From Candidatus Poseidoniaceae archaeon (GTDB lineage: Archaea; Thermoplasmatota; Poseidoniia; Poseidoniales; Poseidoniaceae), in assembly GCA_022424925.1 (NCBI GenBank), contig JAKMGM010000124.1, positions 1-9,197 on the forward strand: a DNA stretch of 9,197 bases. The letters are read 5' to 3'. The notes below the pieces were generated by a model. That model made no database searches. It was not told the DNA's origin and worked only from the letters and a program-made list of their open reading frames with translations. Both the position numbers and the translations under genes were made by a program. Shown one piece after another: positions 1-6,908 of the stretch (position 1 is the stretch's first letter; each line of letters starts with the position of its first letter).

Positions 1-276
1 ACGTATGACGGTGTAAACACATGGGCTTCAGCAGGCGCCAAAGGTTCAGAACGTTCATCTCTTCTCGACTCAGTCCAGCTTGATTCAACGTATTCGAACG
101 GTGATAGCGTGTCATGGAATGTGACACTCGGTGTTCAAAATGCCATGCGTCAAAACAGCAGTGCAGACTTTTTGATTGGCATTCTCGGTGTAGGTTCCGG
201 CTCAAACCGTGAGGTGCAATTGTATCCTGGTTTTGCAACTGATGCAAGAAAACCGCAGTTGTCCTTTGTATACGTC
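1..276 (+). repeat. DNRLRE/CBM96-like domain, copy A (C-terminal part only)
   Basis: Residues 1-92 match the second half of copy B: TYDGVN-x-W, then a W-x-V strand (SWNVT against TWDVS), then a closing P-x-L-x-F-x-Y-type strand (KPQLSFVYV). The N-terminal half lies upstream of the window. This is the proof that the gene is cut at its 5' end. Confidence 0.75.
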
Positions 277-3200
277 CCTGGCTCCAACGCTGTCCCTCTT
301 GACCCCGTTCCTGTGACACCACTCAATGGTTCATGGTCGATGGGGACGGGTGTGGACCAGACGCCAGTGAAACGTCCAACAATGAGTTGGTCGTTCGGAA
401 CAACATCAAGCGTTGGAGGTTGGGCAGTCCAGCTGGATAAATCAACGACTTTTGATACAGCGTCACTCCTAACGAAAACCTCGTGGAACGATGCTGGCTT
501 TGACTCCTCTGCTCTCACCTATACACCCGCAGAGGACCTCGATGACGGCTCGACATGGTACTGGCGTGTGCGAGCCATATCGGCTACGAACCAAATTGGA
601 AACTGGTCGAACATCTTCTCGTTTTCCATTCCGGATTTGACAACTTGGCAAACCTGTACCGACGGCTCTTGTGCATCGGTTGAACTGCACCATAGAGCTG
701 CAATGCCAGCGTTGAACCTTCCGAACTTCGTCGACACATATGTGCTTCAATCGGGCTCTGGTTCGGCAAGCACCTACGGTTCTTCGACCCAACTGAAAGT
801 AGGGGCGACCTCGAACAATGTCCAAGCCGTTTCATTGATTCGTATCCCGTTGAACGACCTCCCCCAACCATCGAATGCTCGAGTGACTGGTGCGGAATTG
901 AATCTGTACTCTGAGTTTTCTTCCGCAACAGGTGAACCTCTTGCTGTTCGGCCGGTATACCAAACGTGGAATACATCTGCCAACGGTCTAACCTACGATG
1001 GAGTCAACAACTGGTCGCAAGCCGGTGCAAGAGGCATTGGTACTGATATTGGCCCCTATGTCGACTTGCAAGATTCAGTTGCGTCAGGTTGGATGACTTG
1101 GGATGTCAGTGAAGCAGTTCAAGCCACATTGGCTGCAGGCTCCTCAACGCTCTCGCTGGCAGTATATGCATCAAATGACATCACATCGTACACGAACGGT
1201 CCGAACGTGGTGACCTTCACTTCGACGGATGGAGCCACATCTCAGCATCCCTGGCTCAATCTAACTTGGTCGAACGGTACAGGCGTGGCTCCATCAACAT
1301 CAGGCGTGAATGCAGGACCTGCCAACAATTCAGTATCTTGGGATACAACTTCACATGCTTTGCTCGCTGATGAAACACCGACATTCTCTTGGAACTACGC
1401 TTCCCCGACACCTGCGGATGCATGGCGCGTGCACCTTTTCGCAGACTCAACGGATGATATGGCTGGAAGATCTACGTTTGACTCAAGGGATGTTCCTTCA
1501 TTGTTCGATGTAACGAACCTCACCTTCTCCCCGACCTCTCCGGTTGATTATTCACAAACCATACGCTGGACTGTACAACCGATTTATCTCGGGATGATTG
1601 GACCACAAAGTGCTTCGACAGTGTTCCACATGCCTGATGCTGAATCAGGCGAAGTGAATGCCACACATGCATGGGTCTCTCTGCAAGAAGGTACCATTGT
1701 TGAAGGCGAAAACTTCCCGATGATTACGTCCGATACAACGCTTGATGGTGGTAATATCTTCGCCAATAACGGCGCTTCAGCAGGGTTGGTTGTGGGACGC
1801 AGCCCATCGAACAGTCTTCTTCGTTCAAGCACGCTTCTGGAAATGGATTTCTCGACGCTTCCTTTGCCATCAATTTACCAAGTGACCAATGCTAGTTTGA
1901 CACTCACCTCGTTCTCTGGTAGCGGTGAAGTCTTCGTAACGGTCTCGGAAATGGTGACGCAGTGGGATGAATCGTCCAGTTGGGCCTACCCCGGTAACAA
2001 CACAACATCATGGCAAGGACAGGGTGCGTATCGCTCTGCAGATTCGATGATTCCAGAAACTCAAGGGTTTTGGATGAATGAGACTGGAACATTTGAAATC
2101 AATGTTACTTCAATGCTACAGCACGCAGTAGAACGCGGCCAAGAACATCTCAACATTCTCCTTCAGGCTGAAGATGCATTTGGGGCTGTTGCCGGCACAT
2201 ATTACATGGCGAGCAGTGAATATTCCGACCTCGATGACCGGCCGAAACTCACCATCAGTTACGAACTCACGACGCCATGGAGTCCAACCAGTCCATCGAA
2301 CCTCGAACCTCTCGATGGTTCAACACTGTGGAACATGTCGTCTCCAATTCCAGTGGGTGCAGATTTGGTTGAAAACAATTGGACTTCAAGCGATGCGAAC
2401 CATACCCAGTGGGTACTCTGTGGTGCTTTCGATGCACGAATGGTCGACGGTGTTGAATGTTTCAATTCCAGCTCAACAATTTTTGATACCGACTTGAACA
2501 TAACATGGGACGAACAAAACCTAACGATGTTCGTGAGTGGACTTGAACAGGCTGACGAATGGAAGTATTGGCGTGTCCGTGGCGACCAAGATGGTCGCAT
2601 CGGTCACTGGTCGAATGTTCACAAGTTCCGCATACCTGACAGTCAAGGTACAAGTGACGGTGCAGGAAATTACTCTGTAACACTGACGCGTGGCTCAGTC
2701 TTCAGTTCAACCGGACTTGTTCCAGCCGTACCTGACGCTGAAATCTCTTCTTCAGCAACGGCAAACCTAGGATTGTCAACGCAATTGAACTTAGGTACTT
2801 CGAGCTCCGGCACTGGTGAAAGCCAAATCCTCTTGGAATTTGACCTCAGTTCACTACCGTGGCCTTCTGCAATCACGCCAACTTCAATGCTCTTGAGTTT
2901 GTACAGAACAAGCGTCACGGGTACCTCTTCGACAACTGTATCAGCCCACGCGTGTTCACCGTTCGTCGAATCATCGGTGAATTGGAACACCAATGTGCCA
3001 TGCCAATTAACTGAGATTACTCGCTCTACCCTAACCTTGAGCCCAGCGACTGGATGGTCTTCGTGGGACCTTACGAGTTTGGCTCAAAGTAACATAGCAA
3101 ACGGTAATCTCACTATGACGATAGTGTTGAAGACTGTAGGAACGCCGACGTCGAATCACGCCTTCTATTCCTCAGATGGCAGTAATACATTACTTCGTCC

Positions 3201-6200
3201 GCAACTTACCATTGAGTATGTCGACAACGTTAACGGAATTCTGCCTCCACCCCAACCCGTGCTTTCGTCGCCTCAAGACGGTTCAGTACTGTACAATGTC
3301 TCAAGTTCAGTTCTTCAGTCTGATGACTTGCCTGTGCTTGTCTGGTCGCCGGTGTCAGGGGCTACAGGATATATCGTAACCATCGCCAACGAAACTGGAG
3401 TGTACAAATTCGCTTCGTGGGAATCCTCTGCAATTACTGGCACCACATTCCGGTTTGCGAACTCTCTCGAGAGTGGCGAAGTGTTCACCTGGTGGGTACA
3501 AGGCGTCAATCAATCGATTCCGGGTCCATCATCGTCTCGGTGGAGCTTTGCCATTGGTGCACCGAATCACGTCGATAACGGAGACTTGACCTTCACCTAC
3601 ACGTTCCAAACTGGAAATGAAGTCGCTCAATTCGGCCACACCAATATTCGAGAGACGCACTTGAGCGAAGCAGCACCATCTGAAAACTTTGGAAGCGATG
3701 ATATCGCAGAAGTAGGCACAGGTTTTGGTGCAAGCGCTGGACTTCAGTCGCACTTAACCTTCGCACTTGACAACGGACAGGTTCCGCTGGCTTTGTATGC
3801 AAACATCCATTCAGCGAGTGCTGGATTTTATGTTGATTCATGGGACTCCACGGGCGGGGCCTCAGCAATGACGTTCAGTGTTCACCGAATAATCAACCCA
3901 CTTTGGGCTCAATCCTCTTCGACTTGGAATGCCTCATCCAGTTCCTCAACAGCTGCATGGGGTGCACCCGGTATGCAGGCAGGTGTCGATTACGATGCAA
4001 CACCCGTGTCGACGTTCACTGAATCAAACTTAGCAGCCGACCGTTGGATTTGGTTTGACATCGGCGTGAACGGTATGCTCATTGGCAACGACAATGCTTG
4101 GATTATCATCGGAATTCCAGACCAAGGAACACTCAAGGCGAATGTCTACTCAAGTGAACACTCGGACGACGACAAACGCCCGATGATTCTCCTCAATCAT
4201 ACCAATGTTACAAGCATCACTGTTTCGCCCACCTCACCGACGACTGATGCGGACACTCCTGTTTCGTTTTCATCGGTGAGTTATGACCACTTGAGCATGG
4301 TAACGGGCGCTCCAATTGTTTGGAGTGCAACCAACGGTTCAATTTCACAAGCCGGCGTCTTTACGCCGTACTCGACAGGTCAGCACACCATTTCTGCTTG
4401 CTTTGGAATAATCTGTAGCAGTGAAATCGTTACGGTTACACCTGGCGCCCCAGTCGAGTTGGTTGTCTCTCCATCCACTGCAGTTCTTTCTGCTGACGAT
4501 ACGCTGCAAATCACCGCTCATGTTGTCGATCAGTACGGCAACATCGTTCCCGGTCAGAGTATTTCATACTCGCCGAGTAACGGTAGCATGGATTCCTCCG
4601 TCGTGGGGCTTTTCTTACCGTATGCGAGCGGTGCACAAGAAATTGATGTCATGTGGACGGGCGCTATCACTGCCCCTCAGACTGAAACTGTCTTCGTAAC
4701 CGTCGAAACGGGAATGCCTTCCTACTTTACCCTCAACGGGTGTCAGGGAACCGTTCCCGCAGGAATAGTATGTAGCATCACACATACACTGTACGACCAA
4801 TTTGGAAATGAAATCCTCGACACATCCGAGGCGGGTGACTTCACTTGGACCACAACCAATGGAAACTACAGCGAATCAACCAGCGAGTATTTCCCGGACC
4901 ATGTCGGAGATTGGTATCTCAACCTCTCCTCCACCTCTGGTGCTTCGGGTTCGCTGTTAATCGTTGTAGACCACGGTCAGATGGCAAGTCTTGAACTGGC
5001 AGCCTCGTCAACTTCGATAACGGCTGATGAACAAGTTTGGATAAACACGACCCGTATTGACGTGCGGGGTAATAGGTTGCCAGTACTGCTTGAAATCGAC
5101 CAGTGGGTCACGCCTCAAGACAGTCAATTGATGCCGGGAGCTCCCGCAATATGGTCGCCAACTTCACGCGGCGCAAAAATTATCCAAGCGACGTACGAGA
5201 CCATCACTTCGGAACTCACCGTTACTGTTCGTGAAGGTGCCATTGTTTCGTTAATCCTCGTTGTTGATAACAACGATTCAACATGGGAACATTTCGACAT
5301 AACTGCAGATGACACCCTCGATGTGAAGGTGAAGGCGTTTGACCAGAAAGACAACCGCTGGATTATCTCTGCAGATTGGACGCTGGTTCATCCGTTGGGT
5401 GCGCAGCAAGCCCTTGAGCAACTCGAAGGCGACGAGACAACATTTGTTCCTTATCTTGCATCAACCGTTCCATACACGATTACTGCAGTCTATGATGATG
5501 GTAGTATTGAGCATGAGGTCAGCATCAATGTCACGGTATCCCACGGTGATTTAGACTATGTTTCAATAACTGCAACAGGAGCAGACAGTCTCGCAAATAC
5601 GGTATTTGACATTACCTCGGACGAATACATCGATTTTACCTCGGAATTAACTGATTTAGATGGGAACCCCATTGATTCGTCGATTCTGAGTTGGTATCTG
5701 ACCAACCTTGACTCATCCAATGTCACGACCATTACCGATGAATTACTCGCCAACACCATGCGTTGGGAAGCCACGCTGGTAGGGAATTGGTCAATTTCGG
5801 CCTCGGCAGTGAGTGATTCGGGTTACCTCATCGAAGATTTGGTTACAGTCTCAGTCGTTCATGGGGACGCTGTCACGGTTGAAGCGGAACTCGATACAAC
5901 TACGCAAACTGCTGGGCAGGAAATCACGCTCATTGTTACGGGTACAGACCTTGACGGAAACACTTTCCCACAGGTTGTCGAATGGTTGGAAAACGAAGTA
6001 ACAGTTGAAAACATCTCTGCCGGTGAAACGGATGGCACGTACATCTACCTTGCAACCACCGCCGGTGAACATTCACTTACGTACACGACTGGTTCCGCTG
6101 AAGCAACGGTTGATGTGACCGTTGAAGCACAACGCATTGTCGATTCACTTGAAATCGACATCTCTTCGGAAACGGTTGATCAGTTGTCAAACTTCACGAT

Positions 6201-6786
6201 TACAGTGAAGGCTTTCGATGTATACATGAACCAAATTGATGTTCCACCAAGCGCCGATGTGGATGCGACAGGACGAGCAGAAGTACTGCAGCAAGGAGCA
6301 GGTGTATGGAACGTCATTACACTTGATGATGGTGCACAGACCGTCACCATCTCGGCAGGTAAAGTCACTGAAGAACGAACAATCAACGTCGAAGGTAACA
6401 TCGCTGGATTCTTCAAGGCTGGAGGGCCGTTGTATTATGTCGGTGCTGTTCTTATCGGAATTGTTAGCATCGTGATTGTCGGTTTACTCGTATCGATCTT
6501 GCGCAGCGGCGACGATGACTACGATGATGATGACGATGATGATTACGACGATGACGACGATGACGCACCTCAACCTTCCTCCACCCAGCGTAGTGCCCCA
6601 TCAACTGCGGGCCCGACAGGACCTGCGCCGGTCGACAAAGAAGTTCCAAAGATTACCAATGAAGACACATCTTGGCAGCAAGACCATCGCGTCGATGATG
6701 ACGGTACAGAGTGGGCTGAAGATGAAAACGGCACATGGTGGTATCGCCAGCAAGGCGAAGGCGACTGGAGTGAATGGACGGAGTAA
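1..6786 (+). CDS. Giant type-I membrane surface protein with DNRLRE/Fn3-like supermodules and an Ig-like stalk (5' partial)
   Basis: The frame is open from base 1 to the TAA at 6784-6786, giving 2261 residues in the window; residue numbers count from base 1. Bases 1-108 already encode repeat sequence (TYDGVNTW, matched by TYDGVNNW at 991-1014), so the GTG at 109 is an internal Val codon and the true start lies upstream. Domain order: DNRLRE/CBM96-like beta-sandwiches at about 1-92 (partial), 242-423, 548-755, 881-1074 and 1189-1401; fibronectin-III-like domains between them at about 93-212, 424-547, 756-880 and 1075-1188; eight invasin/Big-type Ig-like domains at 1402-2132; a membrane helix at 2144-2167; an Asp/Tyr tract at 2171-2188; a Trp-rich end at 2231-2261. 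The expected topology puts the repeats outside and the acidic tail in the cytoplasm. DNRLRE-like domains in known families are surface beta-sandwiches and some bind carbohydrate, so adhesion or glycan binding is the best inference. No catalytic motif was seen. The name is descriptive; the ligand is unknown. Confidence 0.93.
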   Translation, partial: TYDGVNTWASAGAKGSERSSLLDSVQLDSTYSNGDSVSWNVTLGVQNAMRQNSSADFLIGILGVGSGSNREVQLYPGFATDARKPQLSFVYVPGSNAVPLDPVPVTPLNGSWSMGTGVDQTPVKRPTMSWSFGTTSSVGGWAVQLDKSTTFDTASLLTKTSWNDAGFDSSALTYTPAEDLDDGSTWYWRVRAISATNQIGNWSNIFSFSIPDLTTWQTCTDGSCASVELHHRAAMPALNLPNFVDTYVLQSGSGSASTYGSSTQLKVGATSNNVQAVSLIRIPLNDLPQPSNARVTGAELNLYSEFSSATGEPLAVRPVYQTWNTSANGLTYDGVNNWSQAGARGIGTDIGPYVDLQDSVASGWMTWDVSEAVQATLAAGSSTLSLAVYASNDITSYTNGPNVVTFTSTDGATSQHPWLNLTWSNGTGVAPSTSGVNAGPANNSVSWDTTSHALLADETPTFSWNYASPTPADAWRVHLFADSTDDMAGRSTFDSRDVPSLFDVTNLTFSPTSPVDYSQTIRWTVQPIYLGMIGPQSASTVFHMPDAESGEVNATHAWVSLQEGTIVEGENFPMITSDTTLDGGNIFANNGASAGLVVGRSPSNSLLRSSTLLEMDFSTLPLPSIYQVTNASLTLTSFSGSGEVFVTVSEMVTQWDESSSWAYPGNNTTSWQGQGAYRSADSMIPETQGFWMNETGTFEINVTSMLQHAVERGQEHLNILLQAEDAFGAVAGTYYMASSEYSDLDDRPKLTISYELTTPWSPTSPSNLEPLDGSTLWNMSSPIPVGADLVENNWTSSDANHTQWVLCGAFDARMVDGVECFNSSSTIFDTDLNITWDEQNLTMFVSGLEQADEWKYWRVRGDQDGRIGHWSNVHKFRIPDSQGTSDGAGNYSVTLTRGSVFSSTGLVPAVPDAEISSSATANLGLSTQLNLGTSSSGTGESQILLEFDLSSLPWPSAITPTSMLLSLYRTSVTGTSSTTVSAHACSPFVESSVNWNTNVPCQLTEITRSTLTLSPATGWSSWDLTSLAQSNIANGNLTMTIVLKTVGTPTSNHAFYSSDGSNTLLRPQLTIEYVDNVNGILPPPQPVLSSPQDGSVLYNVSSSVLQSDDLPVLVWSPVSGATGYIVTIANETGVYKFASWESSAITGTTFRFANSLESGEVFTWWVQGVNQSIPGPSSSRWSFAIGAPNHVDNGDLTFTYTFQTGNEVAQFGHTNIRETHLSEAAPSENFGSDDIAEVGTGFGASAGLQSHLTFALDNGQVPLALYANIHSASAGFYVDSWDSTGGASAMTFSVHRIINPLWAQSSSTWNASSSSSTAAWGAPGMQAGVDYDATPVSTFTESNLAADRWIWFDIGVNGMLIGNDNAWIIIGIPDQGTLKANVYSSEHSDDDKRPMILLNHTNVTSITVSPTSPTTDADTPVSFSSVSYDHLSMVTGAPIVWSATNGSISQAGVFTPYSTGQHTISACFGIICSSEIVTVTPGAPVELVVSPSTAVLSADDTLQITAHVVDQYGNIVPGQSISYSPSNGSMDSSVVGLFLPYASGAQEIDVMWTGAITAPQTETVFVTVETGMPSYFTLNGCQGTVPAGIVCSITHTLYDQFGNEILDTSEAGDFTWTTTNGNYSESTSEYFPDHVGDWYLNLSSTSGASGSLLIVVDHGQMASLELAASSTSITADEQVWINTTRIDVRGNRLPVLLEIDQWVTPQDSQLMPGAPAIWSPTSRGAKIIQATYETITSELTVTVREGAIVSLILVVDNNDSTWEHFDITADDTLDVKVKAFDQKDNRWIISADWTLVHPLGAQQALEQLEGDETTFVPYLASTVPYTITAVYDDGSIEHEVSINVTVSHGDLDYVSITATGADSLANTVFDITSDEYIDFTSELTDLDGNPIDSSILSWYLTNLDSSNVTTITDELLANTMRWEATLVGNWSISASAVSDSGYLIEDLVTVSVVHGDAVTVEAELDTTTQTAGQEITLIVTGTDLDGNTFPQVVEWLENEVTVENISAGETDGTYIYLATTAGEHSLTYTTGSAEATVDVTVEAQRIVDSLEIDISSETVDQLSNFTITVKAFDVYMNQIDVPPSADVDATGRAEVLQQGAGVWNVITLDDGAQTVTISAGKVTEERTINVEGNIAGFFKAGGPLYYVGAVLIGIVSIVIVGLLVSILRSGDDDYDDDDDDDYDDDDDDAPQPSSTQRSAPSTAGPTGPAPVDKEVPKITNEDTSWQQDHRVDDDGTEWAEDENGTWWYRQQGEGDWSEWTE
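277..636 (+). repeat. Fibronectin-III-like domain a
   Basis: It opens with a Pro-rich linker and ends with a tyrosine-corner-like strand WYWRVRA and the block GNWSNIFSFSIPD. The same ending (WRV...G-x-WSN...F-x-IPD) recurs at 2566-2640, so this is a repeat unit of the supermodule. Fn3 assignment rests on fold-like pattern only. Confidence 0.65.
724..1269 (+). repeat. DNRLRE/CBM96-like domain, copy B
   Basis: It shows the family's order of signatures: a D-T-Y-V start, a Y-G-S-S...L-x-V-G segment, a strand leading to I-P-L-x-x-L-P, an A-x-L-x-L-Y strand, a W-N-T-S / TYDGVNNW stretch and a closing WLNLTW strand. The 80-base stretch before it (637-723) carries a CxxxxC pair (CTDGSC) in the linker. 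Confidence 0.75.
1270..1641 (+). repeat. Fibronectin-III-like domain b
   Basis: It sits in the same place as domain a, between two DNRLRE-like copies. Its core strand is RWTVQPIY, and it ends in VFHMPDA, in line with the F-x-IPD ending of copies a and c. Tyr and Trp positions are partly replaced, so it is a divergent copy. Confidence 0.6.
1642..2265 (+). repeat. DNRLRE/CBM96-like domain, copy C
   Basis: Signatures in order: D-T-T-L start, N-x-G-A...L-V-V-G, the MDFSTLPLPS strand and turn, A-S-L-T-L strand, QWDESSSW (the W-x-E-S-S-x-W block typical of this family), and a closing RPKLTISYE strand. The N-terminal part is longer than in copy B. Confidence 0.75.
2266..2640 (+). repeat. Fibronectin-III-like domain c
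   Basis: It opens with SPTSPSNLEPLDGS and ends with WKYWRVRGDQDG, then GHWSNVHKFRIPD, the closest match to domain a. It contains a likely disulfide pair (Cys at 2419 and 2458, 12 residues between). Confidence 0.68.
2641..3222 (+). repeat. DNRLRE/CBM96-like domain, copy D
   Basis: Signatures: D-A-E-I start, NLGLSTQLNLG, LLEFDLSSLPWPS (the best match to the family's F-D-L-S-x-L-P block), the FVESSVNWN block and the closing RPQLTIEYV strand. Two Cys (HACSPF and VPCQL, 15 residues between) flank the W-N block and probably form a disulfide. Confidence 0.78.
3223..3564 (+). repeat. Fibronectin-III-like domain d
   Basis: It opens with a Pro-rich linker (LPPPQPVLSSPQDGS), passes through PVLVWSPVSGATGY, a common Fn3-like strand-turn, and ends with TWWVQGVN and SRWSFAIG. 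It is the most divergent ending of the four: IPD is replaced. Confidence 0.62.
3565..4203 (+). repeat. DNRLRE/CBM96-like domain, copy E
   Basis: Signatures: RETHLSEAAPSENFGS, then the V-G segment, a strand (SHLTFAL), the LWAQSSSTWN block and a closing RPMILL strand. It is the last copy before the Ig-like stalk. Inserted Ser/Ala-rich and Gly-rich loops make it longer than copy D. Confidence 0.72.
4204..6396 (+). repeat. Stalk of eight Ig-like (invasin/Big-type) domains in gene 1
   Basis: Approximate boundaries: 4204-4446, 4447-4713, 4714-4977, 4978-5238, 5239-5547, 5548-5865, 5866-6132 and 6133-6396. Most open with a short beta-strand after V-x-x-G, have a central strand ending in D-x-x-G-N (DQYGN, DQFGN, DVRGN, DLDGN twice) and end again in V-x-x-G (VETG, VDHG, VREG, VSHG, VVHG). 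This turn is typical of bacterial invasin/intimin Ig domains. Units 5 and 6 are longer (103 and 106 residues) than the rest (about 81-89). Repeats are divergent in sequence, so domain count carries an error of perhaps one. Confidence 0.75.
6430..6501 (+). other. C-terminal membrane helix of gene 1 protein
   Basis: Residues 2144-2167 are an unbroken hydrophobic run, starting LYYVGAVLIG and ending LLVSIL, with GG-P before it and R-S-G-D after it. The positive and then strongly acidic flank fits an inside position for the tail. Confidence 0.92.
6511..6564 (+). repeat. GAY trinucleotide tract coding an Asp/Tyr acidic run
   Basis: Eighteen codons encode 16 Asp and 2 Tyr, grouped as 3 Asp, Tyr, 7 Asp, Tyr, 6 Asp. 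GAT and GAC are mixed, so it is not a perfect microsatellite. It lies directly after the membrane helix on the predicted cytoplasmic side. Confidence 0.9.
6691..6783 (+). other. Trp-rich cytoplasmic C-terminal motif
   Basis: The last 31 residues contain five Trp and one Tyr among acidic residues. They read as two similar halves, DDDGTEWAE and DENGTWWYR, followed by GDWSEWTE. I recall related D-G-x-E-W...W-Y-R endings on marine Group II archaeal membrane proteins, but this is from memory and unchecked. A Pro/Ser/Thr-rich linker (6565-6690) joins it to the acidic tract. Confidence 0.7.
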
Positions 6787-6824
6787 GCAAATCTTTGATA
6801 CAGGTTGAAGAACAAGGTGAAGCC
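6787..6824 (+). other. 38-base intergenic gap
   Basis: This is the only certain non-coding stretch in the window. Apart from the ribosome binding site it holds no TATA-like box, T-run or hairpin that I can see. The short gap and shared strand suggest that the two genes are transcribed together. Confidence 0.7.
6814..6820 (+). promoter_or_regulatory. Shine-Dalgarno site of the second gene
   Basis: AAGGTGA ends four bases before ATG 6825. GGTGA pairs with the conserved 3' end of archaeal and bacterial 16S rRNA, and the spacing is suitable. It decides the start in favour of 6825 over the in-frame ATG at 6774, whose purine-rich upstream bases (GGAGTGA) abut the codon directly. Confidence 0.75.
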
Positions 6825-6908
6825 ATGAACAGCATATACGACCGTAATCGGATACTCATCTCGATTGTATGCGTAGCGCTCTTCGCTCTTCAAGGCGTAT
6901 CGATGTCT
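6825..6908 (+). other. Signal sequence of the second gene
   Basis: Residues 1-28: n-region MNSIYDRNR, hydrophobic core ILISIVCVALFAL, and then small residues (GVSMSPAP) that could hold a cleavage site near Ser-26 to Ala-30. The Cys at residue 16 is inside the core and not in a lipobox. An uncleaved anchor is possible, but the C-terminal helix makes a cleaved signal more likely. Confidence 0.8.

Noticed and set aside
1..4203. Direct DNA repeats of a mobile element, phage or CRISPR type
   Set aside because: The periodicity is at the protein level, about 1 kb long, and the DNA has diverged at third codon positions. There are no short identical repeats with spacers and no inverted ends.
6511..6564. 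Asp tract as EF-hand or dockerin calcium repeats
   Set aside because: The run lacks the D-x-D-x-D-G spacing with hydrophobic positions and lies on the predicted cytoplasmic side.
6476..6808. Frame-shifted + strand frame across the end of gene 1 rich in Met and Thr
   Set aside because: The Met/Thr run is the GAY tract read out of phase (ATG, ACG). It has no independent support.
6870..6872. Cys in the signal sequence of gene 2 as a lipoprotein attachment site
   Set aside because: The residues before it (S-I-V) do not form a lipobox and the hydrophobic core continues after it. The protein also has its own C-terminal membrane anchor.
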